Source of the DNA: Nocardia transvalensis NBRC 15921
GTDB taxonomy: Bacteria > Actinomycetota > Actinomycetes > Mycobacteriales > Mycobacteriaceae
Direction: 5' to 3'
Length of the DNA: 64,000 nucleotides
NCBI RefSeq assembly: GCF_000308875.1
Contig: NZ_BAGL01000055.1
Span: 248,001-312,000, forward strand
Shown: piece by piece, positions 1 through 8,333 of the stretch
How the letters are laid out: each line of letters starts with the position of its first letter
How positions within the stretch are numbered: position 1 is the first letter of the stretch
The notes under the pieces: model-generated
Database searches by the model: none
The model's input: only the letters and a program-made list of their open reading frames with translations
Told to the model about the DNA's origin: nothing
Program-made: the position numbers and the translations under genes

Positions 1-944
1 ATGTCGCGCCACTGCCCGACGGTGAGGCTGTTGCCGAACCACTGGTGCGCCAGCTCGTGCGCGATCAGCCGCTCCGATCCGCGCCGCCCGTCGCAGTGGT
101 TGGCGCCGAAGATCGAGATCCCCTGCGCCTCGATGGGAATCTCGAGGTCGTCGTCGGTCACCACCACCGAGTAGCCCGGAAAAGGGTAGGGCCCGAACCG
201 TTCCTGGAATTCCGCCATCATGGCGGGCTGCCGGGCGAAGTCGTGATCGAACGCGGCCCGCAGGCGCGGCGGCACCAGTGCGTGCATCGGCACCTGCGCA
301 TCGTGCGCGGAGCCGATGCGGTACCGGCGGTAGAGGCCGATCTGGATGGTCGCCAGATAGCTCGCCATCGGCTCGGACTGCTCGTAAACCCAGGTGGTCT
401 GGCTCGCCTTGGTCTGCTTGCGTGCCAGCACCCCGTTGGCGACGGCGTAGTACGGCGAGTCGGTGGTGATCGAGATCCGGTAGCTGGCCTTGGAACTCGG
501 GTGGTCGTCGCAGGGGAACCAGGAGGCCGCGCCGTTGGGCTGGCTGGCCACCAGCGCGCCGTCGCTCAGTTCCTCCCAGCCGACCTCGCCCCACGGGCCC
601 CGCACCGGGCGCGGCGTCCCGGCGTACTGGACGGCGACAGTGAGCATGCCGCCCGCGGGAATCTTCTGCGCCGGTGTGACGGTCAGTTTCCCGCGCTGGT
701 GGGAGTACTTGGCGGCCTTCGCGCCGTTGACGAAAACCTTGCTGACACTGAGCGATTGGGACATGTCCAGGGCGAAGCGGGGCCGCGCGGCGGTGGCCAC
801 CGCCGTGATGTCGGCCCGCCCCGACAGCCGATTGCTCGCCACCTTGTAGACCAGGTCCAACTCGTACCGCGAGACCCGATACCCGCGATTGCCGTTCTGC
901 GGCAGGTATTCGTCGATCGGTACCTCGTAGAACTTGCCCGACAT
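1..944 (-). CDS. M1-family zinc aminopeptidase (3' end cut by window edge)
   Basis: The first 314 residues of an M1 (gluzincin) metallopeptidase are present; the rest lies left of the window. An N-terminal beta-sandwich region (PNGAASWFPCDDHPSSKASY) leads to the zinc motif HELAH at residues 296-300, followed by QWFGNSLTV. The usual GAMEN exopeptidase motif is replaced by an EAQGISIFG stretch, as in the LETQ-type bacterial M1 subgroup. No signal peptide is visible. The start ATG at 944 shares one base with the stop of the upstream synthetase (TGATG), so the two are translationally coupled. From the family it should remove N-terminal residues from peptides. From the context I infer that it trims or degrades the synthetase product, as the epsilon-polylysine-degrading aminopeptidase of Streptomyces does. 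Family is sure, role is inference. Confidence 0.88.
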   Translation of the reverse strand, partial: MSGKFYEVPIDEYLPQNGNRGYRVSRYELDLVYKVASNRLSGRADITAVATAARPRFALDMSQSLSVSKVFVNGAKAAKYSHQRGKLTVTPAQKIPAGGMLTVAVQYAGTPRPVRGPWGEVGWEELSDGALVASQPNGAASWFPCDDHPSSKASYRISITTDSPYYAVANGVLARKQTKASQTTWVYEQSEPMASYLATIQIGLYRRYRIGSAHDAQVPMHALVPPRLRAAFDHDFARQPAMMAEFQERFGPYPFPGYSVVVTDDDLEIPIEAQGISIFGANHCDGRRGSERLIAHELAHQWFGNSLTVGQWRD

Positions 945-3900
945 CACGGCGTGCCTTCCCTCGACCGCTCCTGCCAGGGTGCGATCGGGTTGCCCTGCCA
1001 GCGGGTCGAGGCGGGTACGGAATCTCCGCGCATCACCAGCGAGGCGGGGCCGACCGTGGCGCCCGCGCCGATCCGCGCCGCGGGCAGGGCGACGCAGTGC
1101 GGGCCGAGGGTGGCGCCCGCCTCCAGGGTCACGGTGTCCATGGACATGATCCGATCATGGAACAGATGTGTCTGCACGACACATCCGCGTTCCACCGTCG
1201 CCCCGTCGCCCAGCGTGACCAGATCGGCCTCGGGCAGCCAGTACGACTCGCACCACACCCCGCGGCCGATCCGCGCGCCGAGACCGCGCAGCCAGACGTT
1301 CATGACCGCGGTACCGGTGGCGGCGCGCGCGAACCACGGCGCGGCCACGGTCTCCACGAACGCGTCGGACACCTCGTTGCGCCACACGAACGAACTCCAC
1401 AGCGGATGTTCGACCTTCTCGATCCGGCCGACCACCAGCCACTTCGCCGCCACCGCGCACGCACCGGCGAAGGCGCCCGCGGCGAGCAGCACGAGACCGG
1501 ACAGCAGTGCCGCGAACCAGTATCCGGGCCCCTGCGCCAGCGCGGCGAGCCCGAACAGCACGGCCAGGCCGACGCCGAAGGTCACCATCACCGGAATCAG
1601 CCGGCAGGTCTCGACGAGGCCGCGGGCCGCCTTGAGCCGCAGCGGCGGATCGAAGGTCCGCGCGGTATCGGAGTCACCGGCCTTGCGGCGCAACCGGACC
1701 GGCGGGCTGCCCAGCCACGACGATCCCGCCTTGGCCTTCTCCGGAGCGGCCGACAGCACCGCCACCAGGCCGTTCTTCGGGACGCGGCGGCCGGGCGCGG
1801 TCATTCCGGAGTTGCCCAGGAAGGCGCGCTTGCCGACCTTCGCCTCGCCGATCCGCAACCAGCCGCCGCCGAGTTCGTACCCGGCGACCATGGTGTCGTC
1901 GGCCAGAAATGCGCCGTCGGCGACGGTGGTGAATTTCGGCAGCAGCAGGACGGTCGACGCCTCGACGCCCTTGCCGACGGTCGCGCCCAGCAGGCGCAGC
2001 CACAGCGGTGTCAGGAGGCTCGCGTACAGCGGGAACAGGAAGGTCCGCGCCGAATCCATCAGCCGCTCGGTCGACCACGCCTGCCAGCCGACGCGGCTGC
2101 GCACCGGATGGTAGCCCTCGGTGAGCCCGATACTCAGCAACCGGACCAGCACGACCGTGGCGACCGCGAAGACCGCCAGGCTCAGCAGGGTGGCGACGGG
2201 CAGGATCAGGAAGGCGTCGCCGAGCGCGCCCGGCAGCGTCCGGTCGTCGCGGATCCACCACGCGATCAGGGCGCCGCCCGCGGCCAGCGCGGCGATCGGC
2301 ATGGCGGCCAGCACCATCGAACTCAGCGCGAAGAGGACGACCCAGTGGACGGCGCGCGGCGGGGTGGCGGACGGCCACGGATGATCGGCCTTGCCGACCT
2401 TCACCGCGGGCGATCCCGCCCACTCCTGGCCCGCCTTCACCTTGCCGAACACCGCGGAACCCGGTGCGACGACGGCGTTCTTGCCGATCATCGCGCCCGG
2501 CAGCAGGGTCGAACGGGAGCCGACCACCGCACCCGCGCCGATGCGGATGGCGCCGATGTGCACGACATCCCCGTCGATCCAGTACCCGGCGAGATCCACC
2601 TCCGGTTCGACGCTGCAGCCGTCGCCCAGTTCGAGCAGGCCGGTCACCGGCGGCAGGGTGTGCAGGTCCACGCCCTTGCCGACACGGGCGCCCAGCGCGC
2701 GGGCGAACGGCACCATCCACGGTGCGCCGGACAGGTTCTCGGCGCCACTGGCCTCCGACAGCCGCACCGCCGCCCACAGCCGCAGGTGCACCGGCCCGCC
2801 GCGCGGATAGCTGCCGGGCCGCACGCCGTGCAGCAGCAGCCGGGCCCCGGCGACGCAGATCGCCATCCGGCCCGGGGGCGAGATGAACAGCACGAATCCC
2901 AGCAGCGCCCACCACCACGACAGCCCGGGCATCCACGGGATGGCGCCCGACCAGCTCGCGATATTGGTGACGATGCCCAGCCAGGTCAGCCACTGCAGGC
3001 CGGTCAGCGTGGTCAGCGGCACCAGCGCCAGCAGTTGTGTCCACTGCGCGCGCCGGGGTGTCGGTGTGACGGTGCGGATTTCGACCTCGGCGGCGGGTGC
3101 GGCCGCGTCCAGCAGGTCGGCGAGCGCGCCGAGCCGCGGGTGGTCGTACAGATCGGCCACGGTGATCTGCGGGAAGCGCTCACGCAGCGCGGTCACCAGC
3201 TGCGCCGCCGCCAGGGAGCCGCCGCCGAGGTCGAAGAAGTCGGCGTCGCGGCCGCCGATCTCGGCCCCGAGGATCGAATTCCACTGCTCGGCAACCCAGT
3301 ACGCGGTGCCGCCCAGTTCGGAACTCGGTTCGGATTCGGTGCCGGGCAGCGGCCAGGGCAGCGCGTCGCGGTCCACCTTTCCCGAAGTCCGCGTGGGTAA
3401 TTCGGGGAGGACGGCGAGGCGCGGGACGAGCGGTGCGGGGAGCTGTTCGGCGAGCAGCGTCCGGGCCTTCACGACATCGAACTCGGGATCGGCGGCGGCG
3501 AGATAGCCGACCAGAATCCGGTTGCCCGCCTTGGTGGTTCGCACGGCGGCCGCGCCCGCGGTGACGCCGGGCAGATGCTGCAGGGCGTTGTCGAGTTCGC
3601 CGAGTTCGATGCGGCGGCCGCCGATCTTGACCTGGTCGTCGGCGCGGCCCAGGAATACCAGGCCCGCGCTCTCGTTGCGGACCAGATCGCCGCTGCGGTA
3701 GGCGCGGTCCCAGCCGAGAGTGGCCATGGGAGCGTACTTCTCGGCGTCCTTGGCCGGGTCGAGGTAGCGGGCCAGGCCGACGCCGCCGATCACGAGTTCC
3801 CCGGATTCGCCCTCCCCCACCGGATTACCGGCGGCGTCGACGACGGCCAGATCCCATCCGTCCAGCGGCAGGCCGATGCGCACGGGCGGTTCGCCGGTCA

Positions 3901-4852
3901 GGAGCGCGGCGCAGGCGACGACGGTGGCTTCGGTGGGGCCGTAGGTGTTCCACACCTCGCGGCCGTTCGCCCCGGCGAGGCGTTCGGCCAGTTCGGGTGG
4001 GACGGCCTCGCCGCCGAAGATCAGCAGCCGCACGGCGTCGAGGGCCTCGGCGGGCCACATGGACGCGAGTGTCGGGACGGTCGAGACGACGCTGATGCGG
4101 CGGCGCACCAGCCACGGCCCCAGGTCCATTCCGCTGCGCACCAGGGCGCGCGGGGCGGGGACCAGGCAGGCGCCGTGCCGCCAGGCCAGCCACATCTCCT
4201 CGCAGGAGGCGTCGAAGGCCACCGAGAGCCCGGCCAGCACGCGGTCGCCCGGGCCGAGCGGGGCGGACCGCAGGAACAGGCGCGCCTCGGCGTCGACGAA
4301 GGCGGCGGCGTTGCGGTGGGTCACCGCGACGCCCTTCGGGGTGCCGGTCGAGCCGGAGGTGAAGATGATCCAGGCGTCGTCCTCCGGATCCGGGGGTGTC
4401 GTGGAGCCCGGCCGGCCGGCGAGCGTGTCGCCGTACAGGGCGATTCCGGCCGCGGTGGCGACGGCGGTGACCCCGGCCTCGCCGAAGACGAGGCGGGCGC
4501 GCTCGTCCGGGTCGTCCGCGTCGACGGGCACGTAGGCCGCGCCGGCCTGCAGGATGGCCAGGATGGTGACGTACAGCTCGCTCGTGCCGGACGGGATGCG
4601 GACGCCGACCCGGTCGCCGGCGCGCACGCCCGTCTCCCACAGCCGGTCCACCGTGTCGTCGATCTCGGCGAGCAGTTCCGCGTAGCTGAGGGTGTCGGTG
4701 CCGTCGTCGATGGCGGGTGCGTCGGGATGTGCCAGTGCCGTCGCCGCCAGGATGTCGACCAGTGTGCGGGGTGTCGCGGCATCCTCGGCCCGCAGGAGCG
4801 GGGAACGAGCTGGGGCCGCTGGAATGTCCGAGATCTCCGGCTGGAGCATCAC
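944..4852 (-). CDS. Poly(amino acid) synthetase-like NRPS (A-T-membrane-beta-helix), Pls type
   Basis: This 1302-residue protein has the layout of epsilon-poly-L-lysine synthetase (about 1319 residues). The adenylation domain spans about 25-500 (TSGSTGTPKG at 165-174, YRSGDLV, catalytic Lys492 in TSGKVDR). The thiolation domain spans about 515-590, with the phosphopantetheine serine at Ser546 in DLGGGSLAA. The rest alternates hydrophobic membrane segments with three glycine-rich hexapeptide (left-handed beta-helix-like) modules near 720-800, 980-1060 and 1190-1290. No ordinary condensation domain (HHxxxDG) or thioesterase is seen. Aligned by eye to GrsA, the specificity pocket reads D214 A215 E218 S257 I278 G280 T303 V311 V312 K492, close to lysine-type codes. 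Predicted role: membrane-bound assembly of an isopeptide-linked homo-oligomer of a cationic amino acid. Start is GTG at 4852 or ATG at 4849. Architecture is sure, product is inferred. Confidence 0.85.
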   Translation of the reverse strand: MMLQPEISDIPAAPARSPLLRAEDAATPRTLVDILAATALAHPDAPAIDDGTDTLSYAELLAEIDDTVDRLWETGVRAGDRVGVRIPSGTSELYVTILAILQAGAAYVPVDADDPDERARLVFGEAGVTAVATAAGIALYGDTLAGRPGSTTPPDPEDDAWIIFTSGSTGTPKGVAVTHRNAAAFVDAEARLFLRSAPLGPGDRVLAGLSVAFDASCEEMWLAWRHGACLVPAPRALVRSGMDLGPWLVRRRISVVSTVPTLASMWPAEALDAVRLLIFGGEAVPPELAERLAGANGREVWNTYGPTEATVVACAALLTGEPPVRIGLPLDGWDLAVVDAAGNPVGEGESGELVIGGVGLARYLDPAKDAEKYAPMATLGWDRAYRSGDLVRNESAGLVFLGRADDQVKIGGRRIELGELDNALQHLPGVTAGAAAVRTTKAGNRILVGYLAAADPEFDVVKARTLLAEQLPAPLVPRLAVLPELPTRTSGKVDRDALPWPLPGTESEPSSELGGTAYWVAEQWNSILGAEIGGRDADFFDLGGGSLAAAQLVTALRERFPQITVADLYDHPRLGALADLLDAAAPAAEVEIRTVTPTPRRAQWTQLLALVPLTTLTGLQWLTWLGIVTNIASWSGAIPWMPGLSWWWALLGFVLFISPPGRMAICVAGARLLLHGVRPGSYPRGGPVHLRLWAAVRLSEASGAENLSGAPWMVPFARALGARVGKGVDLHTLPPVTGLLELGDGCSVEPEVDLAGYWIDGDVVHIGAIRIGAGAVVGSRSTLLPGAMIGKNAVVAPGSAVFGKVKAGQEWAGSPAVKVGKADHPWPSATPPRAVHWVVLFALSSMVLAAMPIAALAAGGALIAWWIRDDRTLPGALGDAFLILPVATLLSLAVFAVATVVLVRLLSIGLTEGYHPVRSRVGWQAWSTERLMDSARTFLFPLYASLLTPLWLRLLGATVGKGVEASTVLLLPKFTTVADGAFLADDTMVAGYELGGGWLRIGEAKVGKRAFLGNSGMTAPGRRVPKNGLVAVLSAAPEKAKAGSSWLGSPPVRLRRKAGDSDTARTFDPPLRLKAARGLVETCRLIPVMVTFGVGLAVLFGLAALAQGPGYWFAALLSGLVLLAAGAFAGACAVAAKWLVVGRIEKVEHPLWSSFVWRNEVSDAFVETVAAPWFARAATGTAVMNVWLRGLGARIGRGVWCESYWLPEADLVTLGDGATVERGCVVQTHLFHDRIMSMDTVTLEAGATLGPHCVALPAARIGAGATVGPASLVMRGDSVPASTRWQGNPIAPWQERSREGTP

Positions 4853-5152
4853 GTCCTGTCCACCTTTCCGATCGCCCCCGGGTCCTGCGCTGTACGTTGT
4901 CTCACGCGAGGGTTACCGTTGCGCAAACGCTGTACATACGGTGTCCGACTCCTCGCCGGGCAGGACACCACGCGGCCGTGTGTGCGGCCGATTTGCCGGA
5001 TCCATTCTTCCAGGTTCCGGCCCTCTCGCCGAATCCGCCGCACCCCGGAGCCCGCCCGCGAGAGGCGCATCAGTATCTCGGCCCCGACCTCACGGGGCGT
5101 TACCGACCATCGCCCACATCACAACGACGCCCGTGCGCAAACCCTGAACGTG
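4853..5152. other. Intergenic region upstream of the Pls-like synthetase
   Basis: About 300 bp between the stop of rsmB and the synthetase start; both genes are on the minus strand. It should hold the rsmB terminator and the synthetase promoter, but I see no convincing hairpin or consensus promoter. A 73-codon Arg-rich frame (5070 down to 4849, minus) ends in a TGA that overlaps the synthetase start codons. Its third-position GC falls clearly in its second half compared with neighbouring genes, so I do not call it a gene, although a coupled leader peptide is possible. The heptamer GCTGTAC occurs twice, near 4888 and 4930. Confidence 0.4.
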
Positions 5153-6745
5153 TCATGTGGGCTTGCGGAGGGTGGCGGCGAACATGGCGTCGGTGCCGTG
5201 GCGGTGGGGCCAGAGCTGGGCGGCGGGGCCGTCGCCGAGGTCGGTGACGCCGGGGAACAGGTCGCGGGTGTCGAGTTGTTCGGCGCCCGTCCGGCGCACC
5301 AGGTCGGCGACCACGGCGACGGTTTCGGGCAGATGCGGGGAGCAGGTCGAGTAGACCACGACGCCGCCGGGTCGCAGCAGATCCCATGCGGCGGTGAGCA
5401 GTTCGCGTTGCAGGACGGTCAGGTCGCGCACGTCGGCGGGCGTGCGCCGCCAGCGGGCCTCCGGGCGGCGGCGCAGCGCGCCGAGGCCGGTGCAGGGCGC
5501 GTCGACCAGGACGCGGTCGTAGCCGGGGGTCAGGCCGCTGTCGCGGCCGTCGGTCACGTGCACGCTCACCGGGAGCCCCTGGGTCGCCTTGCGGACCAGG
5601 TCGGCGCGGTGTTCGGCCGGTTCGACGGCGTCCACGCGGAAGCCGTCGATATCGGCGAGCGCGCCGAGCAGCGCCGTCTTACCGCCGGGCCCGGCGCACA
5701 GGTCCAGCCAGCGGCCGGTATCGGGCCCGAGCAGCGGCGCCCGGGTCAGCGACAGCGCCACGAGCTGGCTGCCCTCGTCCTGCACCGCGGCCATACCCTC
5801 GCGCACCGGTGCCAGCTTTCCGGGATCGCCGCCGTCGAGGTAGACCGCGTACGGCGACCACCGGCCCTCCTCGCCGCCGGTGACCAGGGCCAGCTCCTCG
5901 GCGGTGATATCGCCGGGCCGGGCCACCAGGTGGACCGCCGGGCGCTCGTCGTCGGCGGCCAGCGCCTCGCGCAGTTCGCCCGCCCGCGCGCCGAGTGCGT
6001 CGGCGAATGCCTGCGCGATCCACACCGGGTGGGCGTATTCGAAGGCCATGCGCCCCAGCGGATCTCGCGGCGCGAGCCGGTCGACCCACTCGTCGGCGGT
6101 GCGCTCGCCCGCCCGGCGCAGGACGGCGTTGACGAATCCGGCTCTGCCGCCGCCGAATTCGGCACGCACCAGCTCCACCGAGGTGTCCACGGCGGCATGA
6201 GGCTCGACCCGGGTGCGCAGCAACTGGTAGACGCCCAGGCGCAGCACATCCAGCAGTGGTCCGTCGATATCCCCGACCTCGCGGCCCGCGCAGTCGGCGA
6301 TCACGGCGTCGAGCGTCCCGCGCGACCGGCACGCCCCGTACGCCAGCTCGGTCGCGAACGCCGCATCTCGACCCGACAGCCGCCGCTCCCGAAGCAACAC
6401 CGGCAGAACGAGATTCGCATACGCGTCCCGCTCCCGCACCGCCCGCAGCACATCCCGCGCCACCTCCCGCGGCGCATCCCCCGTCCGCCCCGAATGCCGC
6501 CCCTGCCGCTGACCACCCGCCCGATCACCACCGGACGCACGCCCGCGACCCTGCGAGTCCCCCCGACCACGGCCCCCACGCGCATCACCACGCCGCTCCC
6601 CAGAGCCCTGGCCTTTACCTCTCCCGTTCCCCCCAGCCGCGCCGCCGCGGCTACCGCCGGACGCATCGCCCCGGTTCGTTCCGGCGGCACCGCTCTGCGC
6701 CGGCCGGTTGTCTCCGTTCCGGCCGGACGGGTCGCGGGGGGTCAC
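5153..6745 (-). CDS. rsmB: 16S rRNA (cytosine-967-C5) methyltransferase RsmB/Fmu
   Basis: SAM-dependent m5C methyltransferase acting on 16S rRNA. At 530 residues it is longer than the usual ~450 because the first ~95 residues are a Gly/Arg-rich low-complexity tail. Then follow a NusB-like RNA-binding domain (AYANLVLPVLLRE onward) and the Rossmann methyltransferase fold: LDLCAGPGGKTALL is the SAM loop, DAPCTGLGALRRRPEARW carries one catalytic cysteine and VVYSTCSPHLPET the other. The GTG start at 6745 overlaps the fmt stop by 4 nt (GTGA), so the def-fmt-rsmB order is one coupled unit, as is common in actinobacteria. Confidence 0.93.
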   Translation of the reverse strand: MTPRDPSGRNGDNRPAQSGAAGTNRGDASGGSRGGAAGGNGRGKGQGSGERRGDARGGRGRGDSQGRGRASGGDRAGGQRQGRHSGRTGDAPREVARDVLRAVRERDAYANLVLPVLLRERRLSGRDAAFATELAYGACRSRGTLDAVIADCAGREVGDIDGPLLDVLRLGVYQLLRTRVEPHAAVDTSVELVRAEFGGGRAGFVNAVLRRAGERTADEWVDRLAPRDPLGRMAFEYAHPVWIAQAFADALGARAGELREALAADDERPAVHLVARPGDITAEELALVTGGEEGRWSPYAVYLDGGDPGKLAPVREGMAAVQDEGSQLVALSLTRAPLLGPDTGRWLDLCAGPGGKTALLGALADIDGFRVDAVEPAEHRADLVRKATQGLPVSVHVTDGRDSGLTPGYDRVLVDAPCTGLGALRRRPEARWRRTPADVRDLTVLQRELLTAAWDLLRPGGVVVYSTCSPHLPETVAVVADLVRRTGAEQLDTRDLFPGVTDLGDGPAAQLWPHRHGTDAMFAATLRKPT

Positions 6746-7665
6746 TCGACCACCGTGCCGGGTTCCAGGCGAGCGCCGCGGGCCCAGTCGAGGGCGGGCA
6801 TCATGCGCTTGCCCGGTGGCTGGACCCCGTTCAGGCGGACGGCGGTGGTGGCGGTGCCGATGTAGACGCCGGTCTTGCGGACGTCGATGGTGCGGGGTGG
6901 CAGTGCCTCCTCGACCAGTTCGACCGGGCCGAGTTTGAGTCGCTTACCGGCCACCTCGGTCCAGGCGCCGGGTGCCGGGGTGACCGCGCGGACGCGGCGG
7001 GCGACGGCCAGCGCCGGCTGATCCCATCGGATGTGACCGGCCTCCGCGTCGATCTTGGGCGCGTAGGACACGCCCTCGGTCGCCTGCGGGACGGCCTGCA
7101 CGGTGCCGTCCTCGATGCCGTCCAGGGTCGATTCCAGCAGGCGCGCACCGGTTTCCGCGAGCCTGCCGAGCAGCGTGCCCGCGGTGTCGGTGACCCCGAT
7201 CTTCTCGGTCACCACCCCGAATACCGGGCCGGTGTCCAGGCCCTCCTCGATCTGGAAGGTGGACGCGCCGGTGATCTCGTCACCGGAGAGGATCGCGGCC
7301 TGGACGGGCGCCGCGCCGCGCCAGGTCGGGAGCAGCGAGAAGTGCAGGTTCACCCAGCCGTGGCGCGGGATGTCGAGGACGTGCCGCGGCAGCAGCGCGC
7401 CGTAGGCGACCACCGGGCAGCAGTCCGGCGCCAGCTCGGTCAGCCGCTCGACGAAATCGGGATCCTTCGGCTTGGCCGGCGTCAGCACGGGGATGTCGTA
7501 CTCGTCGGCGAGCAGCCCGATCGGCGAGCGAGTCACCTTGCGACCCCGCCCGGCCACGGCATCGGGACGGGTCACCACGGCGACGACCTCGTGGTGGGGC
7601 GACTCGATGAGCCGCCGCAGCGAGGGCACCGCGGGCTCGGGGGTACCGGCGAAGACCAGGCGCAT
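6742..7665 (-). CDS. fmt: Methionyl-tRNA formyltransferase
   Basis: Formylates initiator Met-tRNA with 10-formyl-tetrahydrofolate in the cytoplasm. The 307-residue length is typical. The N-terminus MRLVFAGTPEPAVPSL, the folate/catalytic region ending in NLHFSLLPTWRGAAPVQ, and ILSGDEITGASTFQIEEGLDTGP are diagnostic. A C-terminal OB-like domain completes the family structure. The ATG at 7665 shares its first base with the last base of the def stop (TGATG), and the fmt stop overlaps rsmB, so deformylase and formyltransferase are co-translated. Confidence 0.96.
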   Translation of the reverse strand: MRLVFAGTPEPAVPSLRRLIESPHHEVVAVVTRPDAVAGRGRKVTRSPIGLLADEYDIPVLTPAKPKDPDFVERLTELAPDCCPVVAYGALLPRHVLDIPRHGWVNLHFSLLPTWRGAAPVQAAILSGDEITGASTFQIEEGLDTGPVFGVVTEKIGVTDTAGTLLGRLAETGARLLESTLDGIEDGTVQAVPQATEGVSYAPKIDAEAGHIRWDQPALAVARRVRAVTPAPGAWTEVAGKRLKLGPVELVEEALPPRTIDVRKTGVYIGTATTAVRLNGVQPPGKRMMPALDWARGARLEPGTVVE

Positions 7666-8255
7666 CAGCGGACCCGCCCGGCCGCCGCGTTGCGGGTGGC
7701 GGACACGTCGGCCGCCGACATCACCGTCTTACCGGCGGTGAACCAGTCCGATTCGCGGACTTCCCGCATCGCCAGCTTGCGCGTGGCCGGGTCCAGGCGG
7801 TCCAGATACAGCACGCCGTCGAGGTGGTCGGTCTCGTGCTGCACGCACCGCGCCAGCAGCCCGTCGGCCTCGAATTCGACCGGCTCACCGTCGGCGTCGA
7901 CGCCGCGGGCCACCACGCGCTGCGCGCGGGTCACGTCGTAGCGCAGGCCCGGGATCGACAGGCAGCCCTCCGTCCCGGTCTGCTCCTCGGCGCCCACCAC
8001 CTCGTACACCGGATTCACCAGATGTCCGGACCTGCGGGTGCCCGGCCGGTCGGTCCCGGCGGTGCTCGTGTCGTACACGAACACCCGCAGGCCGACACCG
8101 ATCTGCGGCGCCGCCATGCCGACGCCACCGCTACTACGCATGGTGTCGGTCAGGTCGGTCACCAGCTGGCGCAGTTCCCTGTCGAAGGTGGTGACCTCGT
8201 CCGCGCGGGCGCGCAGGACGGGGTCGCCGAACAGGCGAACGGGCTGGATGGTCAC
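7665..8255 (-). CDS. def: Peptide deformylase
   Basis: Metal-dependent removal of the N-formyl group from nascent proteins. All three family motifs are present: GVGMAAPQIG, EGCLSIPG (metal ligand Cys98) and QHETDHLDG (metal ligands His140 and His144, catalytic Glu141). I chose the GTG at 8255 (VTIQPVRLFGDPVL) because it follows a GGGAG ribosome site and matches normal deformylase N-termini. The frame is open 12 codons further to 8291 but without support. It is the first gene of def-fmt-rsmB. The 78 bp upstream, to the lipase stop at 8334, contain no gene. Confidence 0.95.
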   Translation of the reverse strand: MTIQPVRLFGDPVLRARADEVTTFDRELRQLVTDLTDTMRSSGGVGMAAPQIGVGLRVFVYDTSTAGTDRPGTRRSGHLVNPVYEVVGAEEQTGTEGCLSIPGLRYDVTRAQRVVARGVDADGEPVEFEADGLLARCVQHETDHLDGVLYLDRLDPATRKLAMREVRESDWFTAGKTVMSAADVSATRNAAAGRVR

Positions 8256-8333
8256 GTGGCACTCCCGAGCTGAAGGAAACGGTCGTCTCATTTTACGGAG
8301 CCGTCGGCGCCGATCCCGGCGGGTTCGGTCCGA

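Noticed and set aside
45..3400. Long plus-strand open frames opposite the synthetase and peptidase
   Set aside because: They lack family motifs and ribosome sites and mirror the codon bias of the minus-strand genes; high GC keeps antisense frames open.
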